This document shows, piece by piece, positions 18,037-27,365 of a stretch of 64,000 nt of DNA. The translations under genes were made by a program, and so were the position numbers. The stretch lies in the NCBI GenBank assembly GCA_012927625.1, contig JABBOV010000008.1, positions 248,001 through 312,000 of the forward strand. Direction: 5' to 3'. The notes beneath the pieces are model-generated. The model saw nothing but the letters and a program-made list of their open reading frames with translations, did not search any database and was not told where the DNA came from. The stretch's first letter is position 1. Each line of letters starts with the position of its first letter. Origin of the DNA: Glaciimonas sp. (GTDB lineage Bacteria; Pseudomonadota; Gammaproteobacteria; Burkholderiales; Burkholderiaceae_D).

Positions 18037-19478
18037 TGAACAGCATGATGAACGAGGCCCGCCTATTGCCGTATGCGTATGCGCGAGATTTCGCGCTGCT
18101 GGCGTATCGCAAAACTGAAGATCACGAAAATACGGTAGAGGTATGGTTTTCGGATGCGACACCGCCGACCGCAATCGCCGAAGTGAGCCGCCGCTTCGGC
18201 CGCGTCAAGCTGAAATCCTTGCCACACGATGAACTCAAGGCGGCAATCGCCAAAGCTTATGCCGGCTCCGGCGGTGACGCCGCGCAGGTGGTTGGTGAAG
18301 TCGAGTCCGATCTCGACCTGACCCGCTTGATGCAGGATATGCCGGCGATTGAAGATCTGCTGGAATCGGCCGACGATGCGCCGGTGATCCGCATGATCAA
18401 TGCGCTGCTGACTCAGGCGCTGCGCGAAGGTGCGTCCGACATCCATATCGAGCCGTTCGAACATTCGTCGGTGGTACGGTTTCGGATCGACGGCGCACTG
18501 CGCGATGTAGTGCGGCCAAAAAAAGCGATCCACGCGGCGCTGATCTCGCGCATCAAAATCATGGCACAACTCGATATTTCAGAAAAACGCCTACCGCAGG
18601 ATGGCCGCATCACACTGCGGGTTGGCGGCAAGCCGGTCGATGTACGGGTCTCCACCTTGCCGACCGGGCACGGCGAGCGCGCAGTGTTGCGCTTGCTGGA
18701 CAAGGAAGCCGGTCAACTCGATTTACAGAATCTGGGCATGGGCGATACGCTGCTGCCGCAGTTTGCCAAGCTGATCGCGCAGCCGCACGGCATCGTGCTG
18801 GTGACCGGACCGACCGGTTCCGGCAAAACCACTACCCTGTATGCGGCGCTAACGCGTTTGAACACCACCGCCACCAATATCCTGACGGTGGAAGATCCGA
18901 TTGAATACGATCTGGCCGGGGTCGGCCAGACCCAGGTCAACCCACGCATCGACATGAGCTTCGCCAAGGCGCTGCGGGCGATCCTGCGGCAAGATCCAGA
19001 CATCATCATGATCGGTGAAATTCGCGACCTGGAAACCGCGCAGATTGCGGTACAGGCATCGCTCACCGGTCATCTGGTGCTGGCAACCTTGCATACCAAC
19101 GACTCCGCCGCGGCCGTGACGCGCTTGCTAGACATGGGGATTGAACCGTTTTTGCTGTCGTCGTCGCTGCTAGGGGTGCTGGCTCAGCGCCTGGTGCGCA
19201 AGTTGTGCCCGCATTGCCGGCAACATGACGGCCAAAACTGGCAACCGGTCGGCTGCGACAAGTGCGGCAATTCCGGTTACCAGGGTCGGATCGGCGTCTA
19301 TGAATTGTTGCAAACCACCGATGAAATCCGCGCACTGATCCATCACAGCGCTTCGGAAGCCGAAATCCGCGCCACGGCCCAGCACGACGGCATGCAGACC
19401 ATGCGCGAAGATGGCGAACGCTGGTTAAAAGATGGCACCACCTCGCAAGCGGAATTGCTGCGCGTGACGAAAGACTAG
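18036..19478 (+). CDS. gspE: Type II secretion ATPase GspE
   Basis: A 480-residue cytoplasmic hexameric ATPase that powers pseudopilus assembly. It has the Walker A motif GPTGSGKT at 258-265, the Asp box TVEDPIEYDL, Walker B IIMIGEIRD, the His box TGHLVLATLHTND, and a tetracysteine zinc motif CPHC...CDKC (about 394-414). All key residues are present. It overlaps gspD by one base. Confidence 0.97.
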   Translation: MNSMMNEARLLPYAYARDFALLAYRKTEDHENTVEVWFSDATPPTAIAEVSRRFGRVKLKSLPHDELKAAIAKAYAGSGGDAAQVVGEVESDLDLTRLMQDMPAIEDLLESADDAPVIRMINALLTQALREGASDIHIEPFEHSSVVRFRIDGALRDVVRPKKAIHAALISRIKIMAQLDISEKRLPQDGRITLRVGGKPVDVRVSTLPTGHGERAVLRLLDKEAGQLDLQNLGMGDTLLPQFAKLIAQPHGIVLVTGPTGSGKTTTLYAALTRLNTTATNILTVEDPIEYDLAGVGQTQVNPRIDMSFAKALRAILRQDPDIIMIGEIRDLETAQIAVQASLTGHLVLATLHTNDSAAAVTRLLDMGIEPFLLSSSLLGVLAQRLVRKLCPHCRQHDGQNWQPVGCDKCGNSGYQGRIGVYELLQTTDEIRALIHHSASEAEIRATAQHDGMQTMREDGERWLKDGTTSQAELLRVTKD

Positions 19479-19482
19479 GATC

Positions 19483-20703
19483 ATGGCAGTTTTCCGTTAC
19501 GAAGCCGTAAATGCCCTGGGCGCCACCAGCACAGGCGTGGTCAACGCCGATAGCGCCCGCGCGGCGCGCACCGATCTGCGCCTGCAGGGTTTGACACCGA
19601 TTGCGGTGGAGCCGATCACGACCCAAATCGACGCCACCGGTGCGCGGCGGCGGCACGGCTTCGGCGAACGGCTGTCAACCAATGAGCTATCGTTATTTAC
19701 ACGCCAGATGGCGAGCTTGCTGGAAGCCAGCCTGCCGCTGGAACAAGCTTTTTCCGCCTTGCTGGAACAAGCCGAGCGGCCGTACGTGCGCGACCTGGTC
19801 GCCTCGATCCGTTCAGAAGTGATGGGCGGCGCATCGCTATCGGACGCGTTGTCCCAGCATCCGCGCGATTTTGCCGAAATTTACCGCGCATTGGTCGCCT
19901 CCGGCGAGCAAATCGGCCAACTGGCGCGAGTACTGTCGCGGCTGGCCGACTTTATCGAACGGCGCAATGCGCTGGTGCAAAAGGTCAAACTCGCGTTCAC
20001 TTATCCGGCCATCGTCTCGGTAGTGGCATTTGCGATCGTGATTTTTTTGCTGACTTATGTAGTGCCGCAAATCGTTTCCGTGTTCTCCAATACCAAGCAA
20101 AAACTGCCGATCCTGACCATCATGATGCTGGCAATTTCTGATTTCGTGCGGAGTTACGGCTTGTTTGTGTTGCTGGCGCTGATCGCACTCGGATTCGCCT
20201 GGCGCGCCGCTTTGCAAAATCCGGCGACCCGAATGCGCTGGCACAAGTGGCTGCTGACTGCGCCGCTATATGGCAAATTCGAACGCAGCCTGAATACGTC
20301 GCGCTTTGCCAGTACGCTGGCGATCACGATCGGTTCCGGCGTACCGATTTTGCGCGCGCTACAAACCAGTCGCGACACCCTGTCGAATGTCGCCATGCGC
20401 GAGCAGGTTGAAGAGGCCGCGGCTGCGGTGCGCGAAGGCGTCAGCCTGGCACGGGCACTATCAGCACGGCAGCATTTCCCGCCGATGCTGATCCACATGA
20501 TCCGCGCCGGCGAAGCCACCGGCGAATTGCCGGCGATGCTGGAGCGCGCAGCCACTTCCCAGGAGCAGGATCTGGAACGCCGCACGCTGACCATTGCCGG
20601 CTTGCTGGAGCCGGCGCTGATCCTGATCATGGGCGTGGTGGTGTTGTTGATCGTGTTGGCGGTACTGATGCCGATCATCGAAATCAATCAGTTGGTGCAT
20701 TAA
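19483..20703 (+). CDS. gspF: Type II secretion platform protein GspF
   Basis: A 406-residue inner-membrane platform protein that links GspE to the pseudopilus. It has two related cytoplasmic domains (about 70-170 and 270-370) and three membrane helices near 172-195, 225-245 and 380-402. FTRQMASLLEASLPLEQAF and MIRAGEATGELPAMLERAA are the family repeats. Confidence 0.97.
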   Translation: MAVFRYEAVNALGATSTGVVNADSARAARTDLRLQGLTPIAVEPITTQIDATGARRRHGFGERLSTNELSLFTRQMASLLEASLPLEQAFSALLEQAERPYVRDLVASIRSEVMGGASLSDALSQHPRDFAEIYRALVASGEQIGQLARVLSRLADFIERRNALVQKVKLAFTYPAIVSVVAFAIVIFLLTYVVPQIVSVFSNTKQKLPILTIMMLAISDFVRSYGLFVLLALIALGFAWRAALQNPATRMRWHKWLLTAPLYGKFERSLNTSRFASTLAITIGSGVPILRALQTSRDTLSNVAMREQVEEAAAAVREGVSLARALSARQHFPPMLIHMIRAGEATGELPAMLERAATSQEQDLERRTLTIAGLLEPALILIMGVVVLLIVLAVLMPIIEINQLVH

Positions 20704-20726
20704 TAATATGCGTAGAAAGAATTGAC

Positions 20727-21275
20727 ATGAAGCGCTTGCCCTGGTTTGCCAGTTTTGCGATGTTCATCGCGCTATGTGCGTCGGCCGCCTATTGGGCCAT
20801 GCAACTGTTCCAACCGCCAGTGCGCGCAGTTGCTGCGGTACCGCGGGCGCAACAGCCCGAGTTGTCGCTAGACGCTGCCAAAAATTTGTTCGGCGGTGTC
20901 GCAATTAATTTGGCCAGCAATTATCAACTTAGTGGAGTGGTTGCCGCCGCCAGAAACCGTGATAGCGTTGCCATTCTGTCGGCCGACGGCAAACCGGCCA
21001 AGGCGGTGACCGCCGGAGGTGAACTGACGCCAGGCGTGATAGTGAAGGAAGTTCATCCGCAATACGTGTTGCTGTCGGAATCCGGTGTCATCAAACGCGT
21101 AGAACTGGCCGTCAGCGCCAAAGGCCAAGCTGGCTTGGATCTGTCGGTAAGGGTGCCCAGCGCAGTGGTGCCGACCATGTCTTCAGCCAGAGCAACTACG
21201 GTCGTACCGGGTGCCGTATCGGATTTACCGCCGCCAAACCAGCCAGGAACGCAATCCAGCCAGCAATCACCGTAG
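20727..21275 (+). CDS. gspC: Type II secretion protein GspC, short form without PDZ
   Basis: A 182-residue bitopic protein with one N-terminal helix (about 8-28) and the homology region that binds the GspD N0 domain (ATKNLFGG-like AAKNLFGG, NYQLSGVVAA, LTPGVIVKEVHPQYVLLS). The C-terminal PDZ or coiled domain of enterobacterial GspC is absent, replaced by a Pro/Ser/Gln-rich tail. It is the last gene of the operon rather than the first, 23 nt after gspF. Short GspC proteins occur in several betaproteobacteria. Confidence 0.85.
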   Translation: MKRLPWFASFAMFIALCASAAYWAMQLFQPPVRAVAAVPRAQQPELSLDAAKNLFGGVAINLASNYQLSGVVAAARNRDSVAILSADGKPAKAVTAGGELTPGVIVKEVHPQYVLLSESGVIKRVELAVSAKGQAGLDLSVRVPSAVVPTMSSARATTVVPGAVSDLPPPNQPGTQSSQQSP

Positions 21276-21410
21276 TCAAGCTGGAGCCTTGATTTGGTTC
21301 ACCTTGGTGATTGCGAGCGCCCTCTTCCGCGCCCCGGAGAAAGCTTATCCATAGTAGGCTTGATAGCTAATTTATGAATATACCAATATGTGTATATTTA
21401 TAAATAGCAC

Positions 21411-21467
21411 TGATTTAATGCGGAAGTAGTGTGATTTTTTCATATACTCCCGTAAAAATTTAATTAC
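21411..21467 (+). repeat. Intergenic repeat family, copy 2
   Basis: ATGCGG (21418-21423), 21 nt ending in a T-run, then TACTCC (21445-21450) and CGTAAAAATT. The left hairpin arm is lost. It lies between converging gspC and hslU, just before the hslU stop. Confidence 0.7.
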
Positions 21468-21479
21468 TACGCGGAGTGA

Positions 21480-22817
21480 CTACAAAATGTAACGCGCCAG
21501 GTCGTCATCGACTGACAACGCACCGAGTCGTTCATTGACGTAAGCGGCGTCGATTGAGACCACTCTGCCGGCAGTTTCGCTAGCCGCGAACGAGATTTCT
21601 TCGAGTAGTTTTTCCATCACTGTATACAAGCGGCGGGCACCAATATTCTCGGTTTTTTCATTGACCGAATAAGCAATTTCGGCCAGACGCCTGACGCCTT
21701 CCGGGGTGAAGTCAATCTGTACTTTTTCAGTCGCCAGCAACGCTTCGTACTGCGCCGTCAGACAGGCATCGGTGGAAGTCAGGATGCATTCGAAATCCGC
21801 AATCGACAGCGATCCCAGTTCGACCCGGATCGGGAACCTGCCCTGCAGTTCGGGAATGAGATCGGACGGTTTGGCTAAATGGAAAGCGCCGGAGGCAATG
21901 AACAAAATATGATCGGTCTTGATCATGCCGTACTTGGTATTGACGGTGGTGCCCTCGACCAGCGGCAACAAATCGCGCTGCACGCCGGCACGCGATACTT
22001 CGGCCCCGCCGGCTTCGGAGCGCGACGCGATCTTGTCGATTTCGTCCAGGAACACGATGCCGTTTTGCTCGACATTGGTGATCGCCTGCTGCTTGAGTTC
22101 TTCCTCATTGACCAGTTTCGCTGCTTCTTCCTCGATTAGCAGCTTCATAGCGTCCCGAACCTTCATCTTGCGGGCTTTCTTGCGGGCGTTCCCCATGCCG
22201 GAAAACATGGTCTTGATCTGCTCGGTCATTTCCTCCATGCCGGGCGGTGCCATGATTTCCATTTGCGGCCCGGCTTCGGCGACCTCCAGCTCGATTTCGT
22301 TATCGTCCAACGCACCTTCACGCAAACGCTTGCGAAAAGTTTGACGGGTGCCATTGTCTTTTTGCGCTTCGTCCTGGGCTGGTGTATTCAGACCGAAATC
22401 GCGCGCCGGCGGCACCAGAATATTGATAATTCGGTCCTCTGCCGCATCTTCGGCGCGCACGCGCACCTTTCGGGTAGCCGCTTCACGGGTTTGCTTGATG
22501 CCGATATCGACCAGGTCGCGGATGATGGTATCGACATCGCGGCCGACATAACCGACTTCGGTAAACTTGGTGGCTTCGATCTTGATGAATGGCGCATCCG
22601 CCAACTTCGCCAGACGGCGCGCAATTTCGGTCTTGCCCACACCCGTGGGGCCGATCATCAGGATGTTTTTGGGCGTGATCTCGTGTCGCAGTGGCTCCGC
22701 CACCTGCTGGCGGCGCCAGCGATTGCGCAGCGCAATGGCGACTGCGCGCTTGGCGTTGCCTTGGCCAACTACATGCTTGTCGAGTTCGGTGACGATTTCT
22801 TGAGGGGTCATGTTCAT
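21480..22817 (-). CDS. hslU: HslUV protease ATPase subunit
   Basis: A 445-residue AAA+ unfoldase that feeds substrates to HslV. Walker A GPTGVGKT lies at 56-63 and the pore loop GYVGRDVD follows; Walker B is [10 protein letters not shown], and the C-terminal tail ends LARYIL, which docks into HslV. It lies 6 nt downstream of hslV on the same strand. In betaproteobacteria this operon is usually heat-inducible; no sigma-32 site was identified here. Confidence 0.97.
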   Translation of the reverse strand: MNMTPQEIVTELDKHVVGQGNAKRAVAIALRNRWRRQQVAEPLRHEITPKNILMIGPTGVGKTEIARRLAKLADAPFIKIEATKFTEVGYVGRDVDTIIRDLVDIGIKQTREAATRKVRVRAEDAAEDRIINILVPPARDFGLNTPAQDEAQKDNGTRQTFRKRLREGALDDNEIELEVAEAGPQMEIMAPPGMEEMTEQIKTMFSGMGNARKKARKMKVRDAMKLLIEEEAAKLVNEEELKQQAITNVEQNGIVFLDEIDKIASRSEAGGAEVSRAGVQRDLLPLVEGTTVNTKYGMIKTDHILFIASGAFHLAKPSDLIPELQGRFPIRVELGSLSIADFECILTSTDACLTAQYEALLATEKVQIDFTPEGVRRLAEIAYSVNEKTENIGARRLYTVMEKLLEEISFAASETAGRVVSIDAAYVNERLGALSVDDDLARYIL

Positions 22818-22823
22818 GGGGTA

Positions 22824-23360
22824 TCAGTCCAGCGTTTCGATGGTGTGCGACAGATTGGTATAAATGCAAAGTTCACCGGCAATCGTCAGTGATTTCTTGA
22901 CGATATCGATCGGCGCCAGATCGGTATTTTCTTGCAATGCCTTGGCTGCCGACTGGGCAAAAGTGCCGCCGGAGCCAATCGCGCCGATGCCATCTTCCGG
23001 CTCTAGCACGTCGCCGTTGCCGGTGATGACCAGCGTCGATTCGCGGTCAGCTACCAGCAGCATCGCTTCCAGCCGGCGCAGCATGCGGTCAGTGCGCCAG
23101 TCCTTGGCCAGTTCGACCGAGGCACGCATCAGATGGCCCTGGTGTTTTTCCAGCTTGGCTTCAAAGCGCTCGAGTAATGTGAATGCATCAGCGGTGCCGC
23201 CGGCAAAACCAGCCAGCACTTTGCCGTGGTACAGCGTGCGGACTTTGCGAGCGGTACCCTTCATGACGATATTACCAAGGGTAACTTGTCCATCGCCGCC
23301 GAGGGCGACAATATTGCCGCGTCGCACCGACAGGATGGTGGTGCCGTGAAATTGTTCCAT
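22824..23360 (-). CDS. hslV: HslUV protease proteolytic subunit
   Basis: A 178-residue N-terminal-threonine peptidase. The start at 23360 ([12 protein letters not shown]) matches betaproteobacterial HslV, in which the TT after a short propeptide becomes the catalytic N-terminus; a longer frame from 23447 is not needed. GDGQVTLGN and the [17 protein letters not shown] motif confirm the family. Confidence 0.96.
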   Translation of the reverse strand: MEQFHGTTILSVRRGNIVALGGDGQVTLGNIVMKGTARKVRTLYHGKVLAGFAGGTADAFTLLERFEAKLEKHQGHLMRASVELAKDWRTDRMLRRLEAMLLVADRESTLVITGNGDVLEPEDGIGAIGSGGTFAQSAAKALQENTDLAPIDIVKKSLTIAGELCIYTNLSHTIETLD

Positions 23361-23495
23361 GCTTACCTCAAAAATACTGTGGATTGATGTGCCCTGGATA
23401 TGTTCCATCAAACATGCCTCGCTGCAACAGTCGTTGCAGGCATGCATTTATCCATAAAAATGGGGATGGAGCGGTCGATTGCAAGGTGGCGTTAT

Positions 23496-24887
23496 TCAGC
23501 CATTATGCGAGATGATATGGGCGATTTCTTGCAGACCCATGACGTTCAGCAGGGCTGCAACTGGATAATTGACTTCATGGAATTCGATAATCTTGCCACT
23601 ATTTGCGAGCGGCACCAAGCCGGTGAGAAGTTGCCCTGATGCATTGAAATCGATGCGATTCAAATGCGAACAGTCGATCACAATGGTTTCACGCTCAGCC
23701 GCGAAGACAGTAATCGCTTCCAGTAGCTGCCGGATATCGCCGGTTACAATATCCGGCATCACGAAGCGTTCTGGCCGGCTGGCAGCGGGAGCTGACTCGC
23801 CAATCTCTCCTGTTCGCGGGAGGTGCACTGGGAGAGAGGGCGGCTTTGGCGCCTCAAAGTCGGGAGGAGAAATTTCAAAGGTGATGCAATATTCAATGCT
23901 GCTTTCCTCGAATTCCTGTTTCCGGCCCAATAGCCGTAGCAATTCCAGCAGCAAAAGCCAAGGCGCGGCGCTGGCATCGCGTCGCCCGACCTGCAGCGTG
24001 GATTGGATCCGCTCGACCAGTTCGGGCGCTCCCGACAAGATCAGATCATGGCCGGATCTGCGCAAACTGTGCAAGAGTTGCAACAGCAGAGCGCAACCGG
24101 CGGGAGCGGTCTCCCGGATGCGGCTAAAGTCGAGGCGCAAGACTTGGTGTACAGCGCTTAACTGTTGCGCGCGCTCGATTTGTGTTGCGCTATCGGCATC
24201 CAAAGCTCTCGAAAAAACCACGTATGGCTGATTGGAATCCGGAGCAGCGGACGGCACTTGCCGCGTTCTGTCGCACCATGTCGGCGGCGAGCTTTTAAAG
24301 CGGCTGATGTAGTCGGTCGACAGGCTATCGAACCTCTGTTGTTGGCTGCTAAGTTGATACAAGTCAAACAACAGCAAATAGGCGTGTTCGACGTCTGCAG
24401 TGGGCGTTGCTTCCAGGATCGCGGTTTGTAGTAAATGTTCGGCCAGTGCCTGTTGGTCGTTCGCAAACAGGATGGCGGCTTCTTCAATTAACGGCGCCGG
24501 AAGAGTTGCCGCCATCGCGAAAGGAGCGCCTGGAAGGCCACCGTTGTCGAACAGGATTTCGGTCGGTGTATCCAGCAGTTGCATGGTGCTTTTGAAGCCG
24601 TTGGATTCAGCGCCAGCCCGACTCTTTGCGCTCAATATGCCTGCTTTGCCATTAATGCGGGGATTATCGTCAAGTTGGAGCGACATTGCCGATTCGATCG
24701 CATCGATCTTCAGTTCAGTAGCGCGAGCTACTTTGCGCCGATCGTAGTGAATGCGGCCGCCGCGCTCAACCTGACTGTGCGCCCTCAGGTTTTCTGCGCT
24801 GCCGGCGCGTATAGGCGCATCTCCGGCCTGGGTGTCGGCCGGCGGCGGTTTCTTGCCGAAAAGAGAAAAAAACTTCACGTTCTTCAT
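23496..24887 (-). CDS. Protein with two STAS domains
   Basis: A 463-residue cytoplasmic protein without membrane helices. The N-terminal 100 residues are charged and low-complexity, then comes a helical region (about 125-210). A first STAS-like domain lies near 225-320 (VLRLDFSRIRETAPAGCALLL) and a second at the C-terminus (about 375-463, IVIDCSHLNRIDFNASGQLL). STAS folds work in partner-switching and as binding modules; the usual phosphorylatable Ser/Thr cannot be assigned with confidence. It lies upstream of hslVU on the same strand, an arrangement seen in related genomes. Its function is unknown. Confidence 0.75.
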   Translation of the reverse strand: MKNVKFFSLFGKKPPPADTQAGDAPIRAGSAENLRAHSQVERGGRIHYDRRKVARATELKIDAIESAMSLQLDDNPRINGKAGILSAKSRAGAESNGFKSTMQLLDTPTEILFDNGGLPGAPFAMAATLPAPLIEEAAILFANDQQALAEHLLQTAILEATPTADVEHAYLLLFDLYQLSSQQQRFDSLSTDYISRFKSSPPTWCDRTRQVPSAAPDSNQPYVVFSRALDADSATQIERAQQLSAVHQVLRLDFSRIRETAPAGCALLLQLLHSLRRSGHDLILSGAPELVERIQSTLQVGRRDASAAPWLLLLELLRLLGRKQEFEESSIEYCITFEISPPDFEAPKPPSLPVHLPRTGEIGESAPAASRPERFVMPDIVTGDIRQLLEAITVFAAERETIVIDCSHLNRIDFNASGQLLTGLVPLANSGKIIEFHEVNYPVAALLNVMGLQEIAHIISHNG

Positions 24888-25349
24888 GTTCTGTGGGCCT
24901 CACCAATGGTGTGCGTATTCTAAAATGAAATTCGACAGGTTGCCAGACAGCAGGAACTATCCAAAAGTGTAATCGATGGTTGCTGTGCTTTTGATTTTAA
25001 CCACCCAGGCAGCGCGTAAATGACTACCAATGCGTTGTATGCTTTCGTTATTATATAACAACACTTTTCCTGAGTCGGCAAGGCGATTATGACATGCCTT
25101 TCCCGGCCCGTAGCCCCGGAAGCACGACCTCACTGTCGCACGCACAACGCACGAAAAGATCAAAACATAGACATTCGCCATCGCACGTTTTGAGCGGATC
25201 AAAAACTTGGCTGCCCTGGTGGAGTGGTATGCTGCATTGCGCTATCCTGACATATTGCGCCATGTGCAATTGCATCTGCGGCCAGTCAGCATCACCCGTA
25301 GCCGCAACTCCATACACTTCTTTAGCAACGTCACAGCGCGTGAAAAACA
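24888..25349. other. Divergent intergenic region with a Zur-box-like palindrome
   Basis: No credible gene lies between the STAS gene and the channel gene; the ORFs here have no recognisable protein features. The region must hold both promoters. A 13-bp palindrome, GTTATTATATAAC (25047-25059), differs at one position from the proteobacterial Zur-box core GTTATA-N-TATAAC. The match may be chance in AT-rich DNA. Confidence 0.4.
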
Positions 25350-26285
25350 ATGGAAAAACTCATCAAAATGGCCGGCGCTTTCGATTTAAAGGAATTGCTG
25401 AACCTGTCCCAGGCGGTACTGCATATCCTGTTAATCCTGATTCTGTCCTGGATACTGCTGCGTTTATCGAAGAAGGCAATCTTGATATTGCAAAATTATT
25501 CGATACGCCGTACCGGTAACGATCCCGAAGATCTCAAGCGTATCGAAACCCTGGGGCGGGTGTTCCACTATATTTCGTCCGTGGTTATTTATGTGGTCGC
25601 AGGCATGGTGGTTTTGAGCGAACTGGGTGTTTCCATTGCGCCCATCCTGGCCACCGCCGGAGTACTTGGCATCGCAGTTGCATTTGCGGCGCAAAGTCTG
25701 ATCAAAGATTACTTCAACGGCATCTTCCTGCTGTTGGAAAATCAGGTGCGGCAAGGCGATGTAATTGCGGTGGGTGGCAAGGCCGGGCTGGTAGAGGAAG
25801 TAACGCTGCGTTATATCAGGCTGCGCGACTACGACGGCAACGTACACTTTATTCCCAACGGCATTATCACCACGGTCACAAACATGAGCAGGGGGTTCGC
25901 CTTTGCTGTGGTCGATGTCGGCGTGGCGTACCGGGAAGATACAGACGAAGTGATGCATTTAATGCTGCAGGTAGGAGAAAATTTGCGTAAGGATGAAACC
26001 ATCGGCCCTAAAATCATGGAGGACATGGAAATGGCCGGCGTCGATAAATTGGACCAATCTGCGGTCATTATCCGTTGCCGTTTCAAAGTGCTGCCGCTTG
26101 GGCAATGGGAGGTGCGCCGCGAATTTTTACGCCGCCTAAAACAGGCCTTCGATCAGCACGGCATCGAAATACCCTACCCGCACATGACTATCTATCCCGG
26201 TCAAGCCAAAGACGGTTCAGCGCCAACCTTCCGTATAGCACCTGAAACACCTGACAACGACTCGGCAAAATCAGTTGTGGATTGA
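25350..26285 (+). CDS. Small-conductance mechanosensitive channel (MscS family)
   Basis: A 311-residue inner-membrane channel that releases solutes on osmotic downshock. Three N-terminal helices (about 12-33, 62-82, 90-115) are followed by the pore-lining helix pattern of Gly and Ala (LATAGVLGIAVAFAAQSLIKDYFNGIF). The MscS beta domain (GDVIAVGGKAGLVEEVTLRYIRLRDYDG) and the alpha/beta cage domain come next. The length is close to E. coli MscS (286), with a short C-terminal extension. No strong ribosome site is visible at the chosen ATG. Confidence 0.92.
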   Translation: MEKLIKMAGAFDLKELLNLSQAVLHILLILILSWILLRLSKKAILILQNYSIRRTGNDPEDLKRIETLGRVFHYISSVVIYVVAGMVVLSELGVSIAPILATAGVLGIAVAFAAQSLIKDYFNGIFLLLENQVRQGDVIAVGGKAGLVEEVTLRYIRLRDYDGNVHFIPNGIITTVTNMSRGFAFAVVDVGVAYREDTDEVMHLMLQVGENLRKDETIGPKIMEDMEMAGVDKLDQSAVIIRCRFKVLPLGQWEVRREFLRRLKQAFDQHGIEIPYPHMTIYPGQAKDGSAPTFRIAPETPDNDSAKSVVD

Positions 26286-26424
26286 TGAAAAACATTGTCC
26301 ACGAAAGACATCAAAAGCACGAAAAAATGCATAACACCATCCTTTTCAGCCACAAAAGAGAAGGCTTTTTCGTGTCTTCCGTACTTTTCGTGGACTGCAT
26401 TTTTTTATGACATCAGATATTTGA

Positions 26425-26520
26425 TCCGATATCACATATACTCCCATAAAAAATAATAATAACACCTGCTTTCCGCATATAAAAATTGCGGTAAAAAATA
26501 ATACGCCACCATGTATATTT
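26425..26520 (+). repeat. Intergenic repeat family, copy 3 (rearranged)
   Basis: It contains both parts of the repeat but in an unusual order: TACTCC with its A-rich follow-on at 26439-26455, then an intact hairpin CCGCA-N9-TGCGG at 26473-26491. After the hairpin, the expected box position (26513) reads GTATAT. This looks like two decayed copies in tandem. It lies between converging channel and dksA genes. Confidence 0.55.
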
Positions 26521-26573
26521 TTTGAACGTATACGACAGGCGTACAACATTACCGTTCTTTGCTTTACGGCAAT

Positions 26574-26610
26574 AAAAAACGTGCGAACAACTTGTTCGCA
26601 CGTTTTTTTA
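26574..26610. terminator. Strong bidirectional terminator between mscS and dksA
   Basis: A perfect 12-bp stem, ACGTGCGAACAA / TTGTTCGCACGT (26579-26603), is flanked by A6 and T7. It serves dksA on the minus strand (33 nt past its stop) and can stop transcription from the channel gene as well. Confidence 0.9.
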
Positions 26611-26643
26611 ATTCGACGCCACACCAGGCGTCCTATTAAGTCT

Positions 26644-27099
26644 TTAATCGCCGTACAGCTTTTGCTTGAGTTCACGCCGCTGCTGCGCTTCCAGCGACAA
26701 GGTTGCAGTCGGGCGGGCCAGCAGGCGCGGGATGCCGATTGCTTCGCCGGTTTCTTCGCACCAGCCGTAATCGCCGTCATTAATTCTGGCGATCGATTGC
26801 TGGACCTTCTTGATCAGCTTGCGCTCGCGGTCGCGGGTACGCAATTCCAGGGCATGTTCTTCCTCGATCGTGGCGCGGTCGGCCGGGTCTGGCACCAGCG
26901 TAGTTTCGCGCAAATGCTCGGTGGTGTCGTCGGCGTTTTGCAGCAATTCTTTCTCGAGCTGTTTCAGACGCGTCTTGAAAAAGGTCAGTTGCGCCTCGTT
27001 CATGTAATCTTTTTCGCCCATCTTGAGGATTTTCTCTTCGGTAAGAGGCGTGTCGGCCACGTTGGCGTCGGCATTAGGTTGTTTAGTTTTAGTGATCAC
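26644..27099 (-). CDS. dksA: RNA polymerase-binding transcription factor DksA, zinc-poor form
   Basis: A 151-residue regulator that works with ppGpp in the RNA polymerase secondary channel. The coiled-coil tip region DPADRAT holds the functional aspartates. The zinc finger is degenerate: where E. coli has CxxC...CxxC, this protein has a single Cys in GWCEETGE and SLEA in place of the second pair. This form is usual in Burkholderiales, so it is expected to fold without zinc. The start codon is GTG at 27099. The zinc-regulator pair Zur/COG0523 lies next upstream. Confidence 0.95.
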   Translation of the reverse strand: MITKTKQPNADANVADTPLTEEKILKMGEKDYMNEAQLTFFKTRLKQLEKELLQNADDTTEHLRETTLVPDPADRATIEEEHALELRTRDRERKLIKKVQQSIARINDGDYGWCEETGEAIGIPRLLARPTATLSLEAQQRRELKQKLYGD

Positions 27100-27365
27100 T
27101 TTGCTGACTTTCGGTACAGGTTCAAATAATTTTATCCGCTAATCCGGGTACGGTATCGTGCATTAAGGCGCTACCGGGACGGATTCGCTCACATTGTCAA
27201 TTTGCCTAGATGTCTCACAATCCGCGGGCCACTTTAGCAGACTTCGTAGGGCTTACGTTGATAATTCGCATCTTCCAGTGCGTTGCTACTTGCACTGTTT
27301 TTTGGGGGACTAATAGGGTGCTTTCAAGAGCAAATTCTGTCCGCGCCACCAAAATCGCGGGTATG

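Noticed and set aside
24888-25349. tRNA or small RNA gene in the STAS-mscS gap
   Set aside because: No cloverleaf or terminator hairpin could be drawn, and no T-loop GTTCRANNC motif was found.
25094-25519. 141-codon plus-strand frame upstream of and overlapping the mscS gene
   Set aside because: Its sequence is low-complexity and out of frame with the real channel gene, which has strong MscS motifs.
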